Assembly: GCA_036733345.1 (NCBI GenBank)
Contig: DAINAR010000006.1
Span: forward strand, 1 to 64,000
Reading direction: 5' to 3'
DNA: 64,000 nucleotides
Source: JAFGMQ01 sp036733345
GTDB lineage: Bacteria > Desulfobacterota > DSM-4660 > Desulfatiglandales > Desulfatiglandaceae
Shown: positions 45,213-55,552 of the stretch, in pieces
How the letters are laid out: each line of letters starts with the position of its first letter
How positions within the stretch are numbered: position 1 is the stretch's first letter
Program-made: the position numbers and the translations under genes
Notes under the pieces: model-generated
What the model saw: the letters and a program-made list of their open reading frames with translations, nothing else
Told to the model about the DNA's origin: nothing
Database searches by the model: none

Positions 45213-45680
45213 TTTGCTTATCTCCTCCCAAAAAAATTGAATAGTTTAAAAGTTAAATATACATATGATTTTCAAACACAAAGAGTATGATTAATTTTAA
45301 TCTTTTTCGAGAATTTTTTAAAATGCCCCATTTTTTACGATATGGGCTTCAACATAAACCCCATTTAACCACAGATTAAGTCCCTCAAAATATTTCAATG
45401 AATTTTGCCAGTCTCGATAGACATACTGTCAGGGTGGTTAAAATACTCATCTTTCCCTGATCAAGATCCGCCTTCATATATTGTCCTTCAAAAGCTATTT
45501 CATTTATGCGTGGACATTATCTCAAAAAGGGTATTGAAAAACCTAACTGACAAAAAATAAGATCAGGGTATTAAATGTCAAGGGTCAAATTTAAAAAACC
45601 CGGGTAAGATTTCTGCAATGTTTTTCACCAGAGAAAAGTCGGCTGTTATGTTATTGATTATACATTCCTGGGATTTTTTA
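45213..45680. other. Intergenic region upstream of groES
   Basis: AT-rich, with a short inverted pairing GCCCCAT / ATGGGC near 45324-45350. No gene and no CIRCE. Confidence 0.35.
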
Positions 45681-45800
45681 TTCCGCCAGTAACACAGGCG
45701 GATAAATCCGCCAAAAACACAGGCGGATAAATCGATTAATAGTATAGGTTTACAAATGCAGCAGAGGATGCCCTGGTTGTTAATCAGGTGGCCAGATATA
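45681..45800. repeat. Degenerate dispersed repeat with CAGGCGGATAAA units
   Basis: ACACAGGCGGATAAATC occurs twice (about 45702 and 45727), followed by GCAGCAGAGGATGCCCTGG, matching the order of the segment at 3415-3500. It has no coding sense. Confidence 0.4.
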
Positions 45801-45883
45801 AGTTTGCATTTAAGAGACTTATGTGATAAAAACCATTAAGTTTACCAAATAACTATAAAAAAGAGGTTTCCAAGAGAGAGAAA

Positions 45884-46537
45884 ATGGTCCATGTACCAGA
45901 TTACCGCCTGGTAAGGGAAAGGATGGTAAAGAACCAGATAATTTCCCGTGGGATTAGAGACGAGCGTGTATTAAAAGCAATGGAAAAGGTTCCAAGAGAT
46001 CGATTTGTTGATGAAGCCCTTGTCGGCGAGGTTTACAATGATCATCCATTGCCAATAGGGTACAGACAGACCATATCTCAGCCATTCATTGTCGCTCTAA
46101 TGACTGAATCCCTGGAATTGACCGGAAAGGAAAAGACTCTTGAAATAGGCACTGGCAGCGGTTATCAAACAGCTATACTGGCTGAATTATCAAAAACCGT
46201 TTATACTATTGAAAAAATCAGTGCTCTATTATCCAGGGCAAGAGCTGTCCTGAACGAATTAGGTTATGACAACGTTTTATACAGGGTGTTTGACGGTACG
46301 CTTGGGTGGAAGGAATATGAGCCTTATGATGCCATTATTGTGACCGCCGGAGCACCTCAGGTTCCTCAACCTCTTCTTGATCAGCTTGCAGAAGGGGGTC
46401 GAATGATAATTCCGGTCGGCAACAGATTCAGCCAGGATCTAATTAAGATAACAAGAAAAAACGGCAGGTTTGTGGAAAAAAACCTGGGGGGATGCCGTTT
46501 TGTAGATTTGCTGGGTGTTCATGGATGGAAGGAATGA
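45884..46537 (+). CDS. pcm: Protein-L-isoaspartate O-methyltransferase
   Basis: 217 residues. SAM-binding LEIGTGSGYQTAILAEL near residue 86 with the VYTIEK acidic loop, and the Pcm motif ISQPFIVALMTESLEL. It repairs isoaspartyl damage by methylation from S-adenosylmethionine. It precedes and converges with the PBP4 gene. The start follows a weak AAGAGGTTTCC. Confidence 0.93.
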   Translation: MVHVPDYRLVRERMVKNQIISRGIRDERVLKAMEKVPRDRFVDEALVGEVYNDHPLPIGYRQTISQPFIVALMTESLELTGKEKTLEIGTGSGYQTAILAELSKTVYTIEKISALLSRARAVLNELGYDNVLYRVFDGTLGWKEYEPYDAIIVTAGAPQVPQPLLDQLAEGGRMIIPVGNRFSQDLIKITRKNGRFVEKNLGGCRFVDLLGVHGWKE

Positions 46538-46569
46538 CGCCGATGTATTGCAGGACGGTTTATATAAGC

Positions 46570-47844
46570 TCATGGATCCAGAATATATTTTTTGATGCAT
46601 TCCATTATAGAATCAATATCAGGGTTGGTGCCGTTAAGAAAAATGATAAAAGAGTAAGGTTTATCTTTATCATTTAGAATAAATCCTGCCTGGGTTTTGA
46701 CACCGTTAAGAGTCCCTGTTTTGTATAATATCGGGCCGTGTTTTTTGAGCAGGTGCCGATATGGTAAAAACTTTTTTAAAACCTTGAGCATCTCCATCGC
46801 CGATATCCGGTTTTTTCTTGATATCCCTGATCCCTCCACAATCTCAGTATCTTCAAGATGGAGTTCATCTTTTGCATAATGAGAGATTACCTTAATTCCT
46901 TTTACTAATGTGCCTGGTGATCCGTAAACATGGGCCCCCAGGGTAATTAAAATCTGGTTTGCTATAAAGTTGTTGGAAAAATTCATCATTTTCATCAGAA
47001 TATCTGTAAGCGTAAAACTGGATCGGTAGGTATAAATAAGCCTGTCGTTCTGCTTCAAGGTGCCGAATTTTATTTTTCCCCGGTATTTCACCCCCTGTTC
47101 TCTTAAAAAGTGTAAAAACAATTCACCGGCATAAAATGCTGCCTCCCTTTGATCGTGGAATATCGTACAGCGGCCATTTTTTAAACCATGTCTCAGAATC
47201 TGTTGCCTGGCAAAGGGTAACATTGGAGTGACCGCTTCGGCAGAGATGATATCTCCGTTTTTATTGCGTTCAAAATTAACTGTATTAAAATTGGCACACA
47301 GGGCGCCGACCGGGGCATCATATGGGTTAGTAGAAGTTCCCAGGCCTGGAATCAAGATGTCTTGCGAGAAAAAGGTATCATCCAAAATAAGGTTGTTAAA
47401 ATCCCGAATTTTTTTCCCAAGACTATTGGAAATCTCCTGCCACACTTCTGAAATCATAAGAGGATCTCCATAGCCCTTAATTTTCAGGTTGTTATTTCTA
47501 TCCATATAAAACTCGGTATTAAACCTGTAATCCTGTCCAAAGTGCCTGATTGCCGAAAGTGCTGTGATAAGCTTGAGTGTCGACGCAGGAATATAGCTCT
47601 TTGTTTCGTTCTTTTTCATAATTATATTTCCGTCAGGATTAGCTATAAGAAGTGCATCCTTCGAAGAAATCATATCCAGGCAGGTTTTTTTCTGCTTAGC
47701 ATTTAACACAGAGGTGCCTGAAGCCAGTGAAGCATAAAAGAGTACTGAAATTAAGATTATGAAGAATGTTATTCTTAAGATTCCAAAAAGCAGGTTACTC
47801 TGCCATGAGCAAATAATATTTTTTTTAGGAATTGATTGTTTCAT
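46570..47844 (-). CDS. dacB: D-alanyl-D-alanine carboxypeptidase/endopeptidase (PBP4, family S13)
   Basis: 424 residues. N-terminal membrane anchor or signal (LLFGILRITFFIILISVLFY). Penicillin-binding motifs SxxK (IPASTLKLITAL), SxN (NFSNNFIANQ) and KTG (ILYKTGTLNGVKTQ), typical of family S13. It trims peptidoglycan peptides in the periplasm. The start overlaps the end of the small upstream gene by 4 bp (ATGA), so they are coupled. Confidence 0.9.
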   Translation of the reverse strand: MKQSIPKKNIICSWQSNLLFGILRITFFIILISVLFYASLASGTSVLNAKQKKTCLDMISSKDALLIANPDGNIIMKKNETKSYIPASTLKLITALSAIRHFGQDYRFNTEFYMDRNNNLKIKGYGDPLMISEVWQEISNSLGKKIRDFNNLILDDTFFSQDILIPGLGTSTNPYDAPVGALCANFNTVNFERNKNGDIISAEAVTPMLPFARQQILRHGLKNGRCTIFHDQREAAFYAGELFLHFLREQGVKYRGKIKFGTLKQNDRLIYTYRSSFTLTDILMKMMNFSNNFIANQILITLGAHVYGSPGTLVKGIKVISHYAKDELHLEDTEIVEGSGISRKNRISAMEMLKVLKKFLPYRHLLKKHGPILYKTGTLNGVKTQAGFILNDKDKPYSFIIFLNGTNPDIDSIMECIKKYILDP

Positions 47845-48146
47845 GGCGTTTCTTGGGGAATTTGGCTTAACTGCTTCTCGTCGATCCGGGGGATATCCTT
47901 CGGGAGAGGATGATTAAGGAAATCAAGGAGGGAATTTATCTTTTCAGCAGTTGATTTTCTTCTGTCAACAAAGAGGTGATATTCTCCATCTACCCTGCAA
48001 ATGCCTCCCTTCAGTTTCAAGCCGGCCGCTTCAAGCCGGTCATAATGAATATGTATGCCAAGCTGGGCAGCCTTTTCTTCGAGTTCATTCAATCGGCTTT
48101 GGAGTGTAATATTGTAGGGTATTTTTTTTCTCTTGTTCGATTTCAT
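47841..48146 (-). CDS. Conserved hypothetical protein
   Basis: 101 residues, with a basic N-terminus, a short coiled coil (LQSRLNELEEKAAQLGIHIH) and a two-strand motif (GLKLKGGICRVDGEYHLFVD). It resembles uncharacterised deltaproteobacterial proteins found in this context. It lies between lolA and dacB, overlapping dacB by 4 bp. No function assigned. Confidence 0.7.
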   Translation of the reverse strand: MKSNKRKKIPYNITLQSRLNELEEKAAQLGIHIHYDRLEAAGLKLKGGICRVDGEYHLFVDRRKSTAEKINSLLDFLNHPLPKDIPRIDEKQLSQIPQETP

Positions 48147-48162
48147 ATTATGAATATTTTCC

Positions 48163-48825
48163 CTATTCTTTTATCAGCCGGAAGCCTTCCGGAATAATGA
48201 AGCTGAAAAGGGCACTGCCCAGACTTTCCTTTAAAACCATTTCACTGAGTCTGAAGCTGGTTATTGAGCCAAATTGATTGTGAATATGAACTTCATTAAT
48301 AGAATATCCAGTTGTTATAATCAGTCTTATCCGATCCACGTCCTGCCAGGGGGTAGCAGGCCTGAGTTCAAGGCCATGGCACTCTGCCTTGTTTTGATCA
48401 AACATTGCGATCCGGAATTTATCATTTATTTCACTAAAACCGCTGAAGATATCGTTTAAAAGCCTTAACTCCATCCCGAATGTTTTGGAAGAATATTCAT
48501 AAGCAGTTTTTTTATCCGGAACAATCCACAACAGTTTATCTTTATCTGCTATGATTGTTTCTTTCGTGGGTGTTTCCTGCTCCAGCCTCAGGTAACAAGG
48601 GGACTTGAAATATATCTGACCGGTGGCCAGATCTCCTTTGATCTGGTTACCCAGCATAGTCATTGACCTTGTATTTACCTCACGGGTATAAGACACTGTA
48701 AATCCAGGCAGGGCGCCATACTTTTTGCGAATACCTTCAAGGACACCTGACAGATCTCCGGCTGCAAGCGGTGCAATATGAAAAAACAGTACTAAAAGAT
48801 GACTGATTATGAGGACCTTTAACAT
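48163..48825 (-). CDS. lolA: Outer-membrane lipoprotein carrier protein
   Basis: 220 residues. Signal peptide (VLIISHLLVLFFHIAPLAAG), then the LolA beta-sheet pattern: FTVSYTREVNTRSM, IYFKSPCYLRLEQETPTKET and KLLWIVPDKKTAYEYSS. It ferries lipoproteins from LolCDE across the periplasm to the outer membrane. It begins 3 bp after the ftsK stop, a common arrangement (ftsK-lolA). Confidence 0.88.
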   Translation of the reverse strand: MLKVLIISHLLVLFFHIAPLAAGDLSGVLEGIRKKYGALPGFTVSYTREVNTRSMTMLGNQIKGDLATGQIYFKSPCYLRLEQETPTKETIIADKDKLLWIVPDKKTAYEYSSKTFGMELRLLNDIFSGFSEINDKFRIAMFDQNKAECHGLELRPATPWQDVDRIRLIITTGYSINEVHIHNQFGSITSFRLSEMVLKESLGSALFSFIIPEGFRLIKE

Positions 48826-48827
48826 TT

Positions 48828-51026
48828 TTACATTACCTTTCTACCGTATACTTCCCTCGGCCTGACTCCATCCGAAGGGCCTACAATGCCTTCTTTTTCC
48901 ATTGCCTCGATCATTCTTGCGGCCCGGTTATAGCCTACTCTGAGCTTACGCTGCAGCATGGATATGGATGCCTGGCCTGTATTTACAACGAGTTCTATAG
49001 CCAGGTCATATTTTTCGTCAAGTTCAAATTCATCATCCAGCCCTTCTTCATCGTGCGCAATCTCTGTCAAAATTGAATTATCATAATCCGGCTCTTTCTG
49101 TTTTCTGAGAAAATCGGTGACACGGGTGACCTCTTCTTCCGACACATATGGACCGTGGATTCTCATAAGACGCGAAACGCCGGGTGGCATGAAAAGCATG
49201 TCTCCGTCACCCAAAAGATGTTCAGCCCCGTTAGTATCAAGTATGGTTCTTGAGTCCACCTTTGAAGAAACCTGAAATGATATTCTTGTAGGAAAATTGG
49301 CCTTGATAATGCCGGTAAGAACGTTTACCGAGGGCCTTTGCGTTGCAATGATAAGGTGAATTCCGGCTGCTCGAGCCATCTGAGCCAGCCTGGTAATTGC
49401 CTCTTCAACATCTTTGGATGAAACCATCATCAGGTCCGCAAGTTCATCAATAACCAGTATTATATATGGAAGGTAACTGTCTGTCCCCTGTGATGTGTCA
49501 TCAGATATAATTAAAGGTTTTTTAGCTATTTTGCGATTGTATGCATCAATGTTTCTTACGCCCCTGTCTGAAAGGAGCATATATCTTCTTTCCATTTCTT
49601 CCACTGCCCATCTGAGAGCTTTGGTGGCATCTTTTGGTTGTGTTACCACAGGATGAAGCAAATGTGGGATATCGTGATATATTGAGAGCTCAATCCTTTT
49701 TGGATCGATCATCAGGAATCTAACCATATCGGGAGATGCCTTAAAAAGCAGACTGTTGATCATTGTATTTATTGAGATGCTTTTTCCTGTGCCGGTTGCA
49801 CCGGCCACAAGAAGATGGGGCATTTTTGTTAAATCCGTAATTACAGCAGACCCCGTGATATCTTTGCCCAGGGCAATAGGCAATTTGAAGTTGGAACTTT
49901 TGAACGAAGGGCTTGCAATAACCTCCTTCAGAAACACCATTTCCCTGTGGTTGTTGGGAATTTCTATACCGATGGCTGCCTTTCCAGGTATGGGAGCCAC
50001 GATTCGGATACTGGGCGCTCTCAATGTAAGAGCAAGGTCGTCCGCTAGACCAGAAACCTTGCTGATTTTAATCCCCGGGGCTGGTTTATATTCATACATT
50101 GTGATTACAGGGCCTGGAAGTATCTCTGTGACTTCGCCTTCAACGCCAAAGTCAGCCAATTTCCTTTCAAGACGACGGGCATTGATTTCAAGGCTTTCGC
50201 GTTGTATTTCAGTATCTTTTTTCTCAGGCAGATCATTAAGTAAATCCAGTGAAGGCAGAATGAATTCCCCTGCTACGTTCATAAAGGGAAATTGCTCCTG
50301 TTCAGGTTTTTTTTCGCTTTCGTGGGTCGGATTGACTATAGTAACTTTCGGTTTTGAATCGATTTTATGCCTGGCAATAACGGCTTTCCGTGTCCTGTTC
50401 TTACGTTCTTTTCTTTTCGTAAAGGAACCTCTTATCCTTCTCAACATACCCAAAGCTGATATGCTGAATCTTGAAAAGATCCAGCCCAGGGAGAGATGAC
50501 TGGCAACCATAAGTGATATGATAAAAAGTGTAATAAGAAATACATATGCGCCGAAATAATTGAGAAATTCTCTGGAGAGTTCTGCAACATGAAGACCTAT
50601 CAGACCTCCGGCTATGGTACTTCCATTCCTGAAGTTCACAACTTCCGGAAATTGCAGGTTTAATATCCCGGCAGAGGAAACCAGCAGAACAAAGACGGCA
50701 ATAACTCCTTTTACAGGGGATGACAGTGAGCGCCCACGGAAAGAAAGAAGGGATAATGCAAGAAAGACAGCAACTAAAAAGAATGAGGAAAATCCGAGCA
50801 GCAGGAAGATGCCTCCGGCCAGATGTGAGCCTACAGTCCCGAAAAGGTTTTGTGCTTTTCCAACAGGCTCTGTTACATCCCAGAAAAGCAGGTCAGCATT
50901 GTTATAAGAAAAAAGGCTTCCACCTAAGAGTATGGCTATAAGTAATAAGATGAGCCCTCGGATGTCCTTTCTGATAGAATGCACGGGCTTTTGAGTCTTA
51001 CTCAAGGAACTTGCTCTGTTTCTCAA
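48828..51026 (-). CDS. ftsK: DNA translocase FtsK
   Basis: 732 residues. Four N-terminal membrane helices, a linker with basic residues, the alpha-beta motor with Walker A VAGATGTGKSISIN and Walker B YIILVIDELADLMM, and the winged-helix gamma domain with SISMLQRKLRVGYNRAARMI. It moves chromosome dimers and terminus DNA at division. The length is short for FtsK because the linker is short, as in SpoIIIE-like forms. Confidence 0.95.
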   Translation of the reverse strand: MRNRASSLSKTQKPVHSIRKDIRGLILLLIAILLGGSLFSYNNADLLFWDVTEPVGKAQNLFGTVGSHLAGGIFLLLGFSSFFLVAVFLALSLLSFRGRSLSSPVKGVIAVFVLLVSSAGILNLQFPEVVNFRNGSTIAGGLIGLHVAELSREFLNYFGAYVFLITLFIISLMVASHLSLGWIFSRFSISALGMLRRIRGSFTKRKERKNRTRKAVIARHKIDSKPKVTIVNPTHESEKKPEQEQFPFMNVAGEFILPSLDLLNDLPEKKDTEIQRESLEINARRLERKLADFGVEGEVTEILPGPVITMYEYKPAPGIKISKVSGLADDLALTLRAPSIRIVAPIPGKAAIGIEIPNNHREMVFLKEVIASPSFKSSNFKLPIALGKDITGSAVITDLTKMPHLLVAGATGTGKSISINTMINSLLFKASPDMVRFLMIDPKRIELSIYHDIPHLLHPVVTQPKDATKALRWAVEEMERRYMLLSDRGVRNIDAYNRKIAKKPLIISDDTSQGTDSYLPYIILVIDELADLMMVSSKDVEEAITRLAQMARAAGIHLIIATQRPSVNVLTGIIKANFPTRISFQVSSKVDSRTILDTNGAEHLLGDGDMLFMPPGVSRLMRIHGPYVSEEEVTRVTDFLRKQKEPDYDNSILTEIAHDEEGLDDEFELDEKYDLAIELVVNTGQASISMLQRKLRVGYNRAARMIEAMEKEGIVGPSDGVRPREVYGRKVM

Positions 51027-51139
51027 TTTGGCTTTTCCTCAGTCTTAAATTAATCAGTTATTGTTTTAACAGTCTTATTGCTTTCTTGCAGGTACCTCTG
51101 CAACATAAACTTTAACCATTCTTTGTAATTTCCATCCTT

Positions 51140-52789
51140 TCACATAGGGATAACGATCGGAAGAATTAAAGGGCTCCTGTTGATAATATTATAAAAAAAG
51201 CGTTTGAGGCGTTTATATATATCAGCCTTAACTTCCAGCCAGTCTATAGAAGATGGGCGCTCAAGATCTGCAAGCACTTCCAGTACCATTGTTTTTGCAC
51301 TATCAAGTATCAAACCACCATGCTCTTCAATTACAAAACCCCTTGAAACAATGTCCGGGCCAAAAATTATTTCTCCGGAGTGTTCATTTACTGCCAGAAG
51401 CACAACTACAATACCGTCTCCGCTAAGCCTTTTTCTATCTCTAAGCACAACCTCTTCTACATCACCAACGCCTTTTCCATCAACAAGAACCCGGCCTGTG
51501 TTAACAGCTTCTCCCAGGCTGACCTCGTTGTCTTTAAAGCAGATAGTTTTACCATCCTCTGCAATAAGGACCCTGTTTTCAGGCATACCCATTTCCAGAG
51601 CCAGTTGTGCATGTTTGACAAGATGTCTATATTCACCATGAATTGGCACAAAATAGCGAGGTTTTACGAGACTGAGCATAACCTTTAATTCTTCTCTTTT
51701 GGCATGACCGGAAGTGTGTATATCGGAGACCTTCTCGTATACAACATCGGCGCCCATATGATAAAAGCTGTTTATTATAGATGTTATTGCATTTTCATTA
51801 CCCGGGATAAAGCGTGATGAGAGGATGATCTTATCATTGGGCTTGATTTTAATTGTTTTATGGTGTCCATGAGCCATCCTTGTAAGAGCTGACATAGGCT
51901 CGCCCTGACTGCCTGTGGTTATAATTGCGATATTTTCATCCGGAAACATACCGATTTGACGCTCACTGATTTCCAGGCCATCAGGCATGCTGATAAAACC
52001 CTGTTCCCTTGCCAAACGGATATTCGTAACCATGCTTTTACCGCTAAGAACCAATTTTCGGTCAAATTCTACTGCCAGGTCAATGACCTGCTGGATTCGG
52101 GTTATATTTGAAGCGAAACTTGAAACTATAACCCGTCCTTGTGAGGTTTGGAATAATTCCCTGAGCGTTTTACGTACTGCACTCTCGCTCAGTGTAAATC
52201 CCTCCTTTTCAGCGTTAGTGGAGTCTGAGAAAAGCACAAGAACACCTTTTGCACCGTAATGGGCAAACCTTATAAGGTCAGTAGACTGTCCGTCAACAGG
52301 GGTCGGATCCAATCTGAAGTCGCCAGAATGAACAATTATTCCCTCAGGCGTTTCGATTGCAAGGCCAACACCATCAACAATGCTGTGGTTTACACTGATA
52401 TATTCAATCCTGAATGGTCCAAGAGATGTGCTTTCTCCAGCGCTGATTTTTTTAAGATCAGGTTCTTCAGGTAAATCATGTTCCCTGAGTTTCTGTTTCA
52501 GCAATTCCAATGTAAAGCCTGTACCGAAAACAGGAACAAAAAACTCCTTCAGGAAAAAAGGCACTGCTCCTATATGATCCTCATGGCCATGAGTGAGAAT
52601 AAGTGCTTTAACCTTATCTCTGTTTTCCCGCAGGTATTGCAGGTCTGGAATAACGAAATCAATCCCTGGCATATAGTCATCAGGAAACATAAGGCCCGCG
52701 TCAATTACAATGAGATATTGCTCATATTCGACAGCCATCATGTTGAGCCCGATTTCCCCAAGGCCCCCCAGGGGTATGATTTTTAACAT
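51140..52789 (-). CDS. rnj: Ribonuclease J
   Basis: 549 residues. Metallo-beta-lactamase motif LTHGHEDHIGAVPFF near residue 66, beta-CASP region, GDFRLDPTPVDG, and FSDSTNAEKEGFT, then SGHAKREELKVMLSLVKPRY. It is a 5'-3' exonuclease and endonuclease in RNA decay. Its presence supports RNase J-based decay alongside the oligoribonuclease encoded nearby. Confidence 0.95.
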   Translation of the reverse strand: MLKIIPLGGLGEIGLNMMAVEYEQYLIVIDAGLMFPDDYMPGIDFVIPDLQYLRENRDKVKALILTHGHEDHIGAVPFFLKEFFVPVFGTGFTLELLKQKLREHDLPEEPDLKKISAGESTSLGPFRIEYISVNHSIVDGVGLAIETPEGIIVHSGDFRLDPTPVDGQSTDLIRFAHYGAKGVLVLFSDSTNAEKEGFTLSESAVRKTLRELFQTSQGRVIVSSFASNITRIQQVIDLAVEFDRKLVLSGKSMVTNIRLAREQGFISMPDGLEISERQIGMFPDENIAIITTGSQGEPMSALTRMAHGHHKTIKIKPNDKIILSSRFIPGNENAITSIINSFYHMGADVVYEKVSDIHTSGHAKREELKVMLSLVKPRYFVPIHGEYRHLVKHAQLALEMGMPENRVLIAEDGKTICFKDNEVSLGEAVNTGRVLVDGKGVGDVEEVVLRDRKRLSGDGIVVVLLAVNEHSGEIIFGPDIVSRGFVIEEHGGLILDSAKTMVLEVLADLERPSSIDWLEVKADIYKRLKRFFYNIINRSPLILPIVIPM

Positions 52790-53121
52790 TTAAAGCCTCT
52801 GTGTTATTTCGATGTATTCATTTTGCGGACATTTTTTTTCATACAAATTAATAATGAGGTCACTTTAACAGATCTTCCGAACCTTGATTTTTCAGGAAAC
52901 CATAGACACACAATTTAAACAGGTCCGATATTACCGCATGAATAATCAACTTTTTTTTATTAAATAAACAATAAATTAATCCTTTAGTCAACCTGAGTCA
53001 ACACACAAACTTTTAAATGCGCTTGATTTGAAGCATTCCTTTATGCTACAGATAAAACCTTACAAACTTGAAGCCCTTTAAATCTTTTCAGGTGCCCACA
53101 AAAATTGAAGGAGAAAAGAAT
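52790..53121. other. Divergent intergenic region, rnj and ssb
   Basis: AT-rich region between two diverging genes; it must contain both promoters. A short direct repeat AGTCAAC occurs twice near 52987-53002. No gene. Confidence 0.35.
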
Positions 53122-53538
53122 ATGGCAAGTGTTAACAAGGTGATATTAATAGGCAATCTAGGGAGAGATCCTGAGGTAAGATACACTGCAGACGGAGTCG
53201 CAGTAGCTAACTTCACTATTGCAACGTCAGAACAATGGAAAGATAAAAATGGTGAAAAGCAGGAACGTACCGAGTGGCACAGGATCGTGGCCTGGAGGCG
53301 TCTTGGCGAGATCTGCGGTGAGTATCTTCGAAAGGGAAGTCAGGTTTTTATTGAGGGAAAATTGCAGACAAGGTCATGGGAAGACCGCGATGGAGTTAAG
53401 CGCTATATTACAGAAGTGGTAGCTCAGGCCATGCAGATGCTTGGTTCTGCAGGAAAGGATACAAGGGAAGAATCGTTTGGCGCTCCATTGCCGGGTGATG
53501 AGCCGATGGCCATCCCGGATGATGACATCCCTTTTTAG
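53122..53538 (+). CDS. ssb: Single-stranded DNA-binding protein
   Basis: 138 residues from the ATG at 53122, which follows GAAGGAGAAAAG; the frame opens 18 codons earlier without a ribosome site. OB fold: [29 protein letters not shown] and [19 protein letters not shown]. The C-terminal tip DDDIPF is the canonical SSB interaction motif. It protects single-stranded DNA in replication and repair. Confidence 0.96.
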   Translation: MASVNKVILIGNLGRDPEVRYTADGVAVANFTIATSEQWKDKNGEKQERTEWHRIVAWRRLGEICGEYLRKGSQVFIEGKLQTRSWEDRDGVKRYITEVVAQAMQMLGSAGKDTREESFGAPLPGDEPMAIPDDDIPF

Positions 53539-53706
53539 ACTTGTTGTCATTATTTAGGGGCAGTCTTTATTGATTATTAATAGTTGCATGCAGCTTTTGA
53601 ACATTGCCGGACTGGAACTGCCTGTCAACATTTTGAGCTTTTAATGATCTGAATCAAAAAATTATGGAATCCTGCGACGGGTTCAAAATAGTCAGGAGTT
53701 TAATTG

Positions 53707-53895
53707 TCAGTCAGTATCAGTAGTGTCTTTATCTTTGGGTGAATCAATCTTTTCCGGGGGTTCATGAGTTGCCTTTTTGAAGTTTTTTATTCCCTTTCCT
53801 ATCCCGCTGCCTATTTCAGGTAATTTGCCTGCGCCAAAAATAATTAAAATAATGATCAATATTATGATCAATTCGGGCATTCCTATCCCAAACAT
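53707..53895 (-). CDS. tatA: Twin-arginine translocase subunit TatA/E
   Basis: 62 residues. [20 protein letters not shown] is the membrane helix, followed by the [20 protein letters not shown] amphipathic helix with the conserved FG-x2-KLPE motif, and an acidic tail. It forms the pore for folded protein export. There are no neighbouring tatB or tatC genes in the window. Confidence 0.92.
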   Translation of the reverse strand: MFGIGMPELIIILIIILIIFGAGKLPEIGSGIGKGIKNFKKATHEPPEKIDSPKDKDTTDTD

Positions 53896-54039
53896 TGAGC
53901 TACCTCCAATATTATATGCATGCTATTCGATTTAATAATGAAGCATTTATAATTGCTTCTAATAAAGAAAACTATAAGCAGTCCTCATTCTTACTAAATA
54001 TCATCAGGACGAAAATGTTTTTATGTGCTGTCGCCCTTA

Positions 54040-54516
54040 TCAATCCTTCAACCAGGTCCTGCAGAGGTGATAGAAAACGTCCGAGAGATATACAATACCC
54101 ACAATCTTACCATTATCCACCACAGGGATGCGCCGGTATTTCTTCTTTATCATCAGGTCAATTACAATCATTAAATCATCATCAGGCGCAACAGCTATCA
54201 CAGGCGTGCTCATTATCTGTTCAACCCTCAAGTCCTTGAAGTGATCAACATAAACTTCAATTTCTCCTTTCCAGATGCTGAAGCTCCCTACTTCATAATT
54301 GAGGAAGGAGGGTCGCAAATGATAAAGTATGTCAAACATTGAAACCATGCCAAGCAGTCGGCCAGTGTCGTCTACCACCATGACACCGAAGGGTTTATAG
54401 CCTGTGGTTCTAACTTTACCGTTGAAAATCAACTTTGCTGCCTCCTTTACAGAGGCTTCGGGGCTAATAGTTTCATAATCATTGACCACAATATCTTTTG
54501 CCTTTAATTTTTCCAT
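54040..54516 (-). CDS. CBS-domain protein
   Basis: 158 residues made of two CBS domains: DYETISPEASVKEAAKLIFN, GVMVVDDTGRLLGMVSMFDI, then IMSTPVIAVAPDDDLMIVID and KKYRRIPVVDNGKIVGIVYL. Such tandem CBS proteins sense adenine nucleotides or similar ligands. A 30-residue insert (LRPSFLNYEVGSFSIWKGEI) separates the domains. Regulatory partner unknown. Confidence 0.88.
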   Translation of the reverse strand: MEKLKAKDIVVNDYETISPEASVKEAAKLIFNGKVRTTGYKPFGVMVVDDTGRLLGMVSMFDILYHLRPSFLNYEVGSFSIWKGEIEVYVDHFKDLRVEQIMSTPVIAVAPDDDLMIVIDLMIKKKYRRIPVVDNGKIVGIVYLSDVFYHLCRTWLKD

Positions 54517-54752
54517 GAAATATCCCCTCCTTTAAATTGGTCTGGTCACGAGTATAATTTGCAGGGCTTTTTACTGTTCCCCATGTTGCATTCTTTATCT
54601 TAAAAGAGATGAAAATGCACTATTATTAAATTGTTGCCCACAATTTTTAATTTAGATCAAAAAAATATACATGTCAAGCGGCCTGGTGACAAGATATATG
54701 TGTCGTATGACTGGTTATGGCAACGGTTAAAAGATGCCGGTATAAGGCGCCA

Positions 54753-54980
54753 TCACGATTTGTTGTGTAAAGAGTCTTTCAGCTTTTTTCGGATTATTAA
54801 ATACACTGTTATGACTATGATCAGGCCGATTATAAAAACCGGATGGTTTTCTTTGTATATCCCGAATGCTACGGCAGATATTCCCAGAAACCCTGACAGG
54901 GCAACAATATGTTTAATTTTATTTGGTTTCATCAGTAGTAATTTGTCTTCAGTCCAGATGTTTAAGAAGCATGTCCTCAT
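54753..54980 (-). CDS. Small membrane protein coupled to orn
   Basis: 75 residues with two membrane spans (IVALSGFLGISAVAFGIY and PVFIIGLIIVITVYLIIR). Its ATG overlaps the orn stop (ATGA at 54977-54980), a sign of translational coupling; a later ATG (54932) is an alternative start. No family recognised. Confidence 0.5.
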   Translation of the reverse strand: MRTCFLNIWTEDKLLLMKPNKIKHIVALSGFLGISAVAFGIYKENHPVFIIGLIIVITVYLIIRKKLKDSLHNKS

Positions 54981-55552
54981 ACTTGCTGGATATGGGTGAT
55001 GTCTGCATTATCCATAAATATGTGCTGGCGATAAAATTTCAGTTCATTGAGGGATTCCCTGATGTCTTCCATGGCCTGGTGCTGTTTCTGTTTCTTAAAG
55101 CGAGGAAGTGCAGGATACCATCTTTTTGCCAGTTCCTTGATCGAGCTGACATCGATATTCCGGTAATTCAGAAAATCCTCCAGACGGGGCATATATTTTA
55201 TTAGAAATCGGCGATCCTGCCAAATTGAGTTGCCGCAAAGAGGAGATTGACCTTTTTTACAGTATTTTGTCACAAAATCCAGTATTGCATCTTCAGCCTG
55301 GTTGCAATTATAAGGAGAGGTTTTTGCTCGATGAAGCAGGCCGGATAGCTGATGGTGTTTCCTGCTCCAACTGTCCATTAAAGAAAGGATATGCTCTGGA
55401 TGTTTAATGGGAATGTCAGGCCCTTCGGCAATAATTTCAAGGCTGTTGCTGGTAATGATGCATGCGATTTCAAGAATGACATGGTTTTCAGGGTCAAGCC
55501 CTGTCATTTCCAGATCAATCCAGATTAGATGGCTGTCCAATTCAAGCTCCAT
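54977..55552 (-). CDS. orn: Oligoribonuclease
   Basis: 191 residues. DEDDh exonuclease motifs: WIDLEMTGLDPENHVILEIA (Asp-x-Glu) near the start, CGNSIWQDRRFL, then QHQAMEDIRESLNELKFY with the final His and Asp. Orn degrades 2-5 nt RNAs, including pGpG. It is followed by a coupled small membrane protein gene. The upstream side is a short repeat element. Confidence 0.92.
   Translation of the reverse strand: MELELDSHLIWIDLEMTGLDPENHVILEIACIITSNSLEIIAEGPDIPIKHPEHILSLMDSWSRKHHQLSGLLHRAKTSPYNCNQAEDAILDFVTKYCKKGQSPLCGNSIWQDRRFLIKYMPRLEDFLNYRNIDVSSIKELAKRWYPALPRFKKQKQHQAMEDIRESLNELKFYRQHIFMDNADITHIQQV

Noticed and set aside
45213..45400. CIRCE element upstream of groES
   Set aside because: The TTAGCACTC/GAGTGCTAA palindrome is not present.
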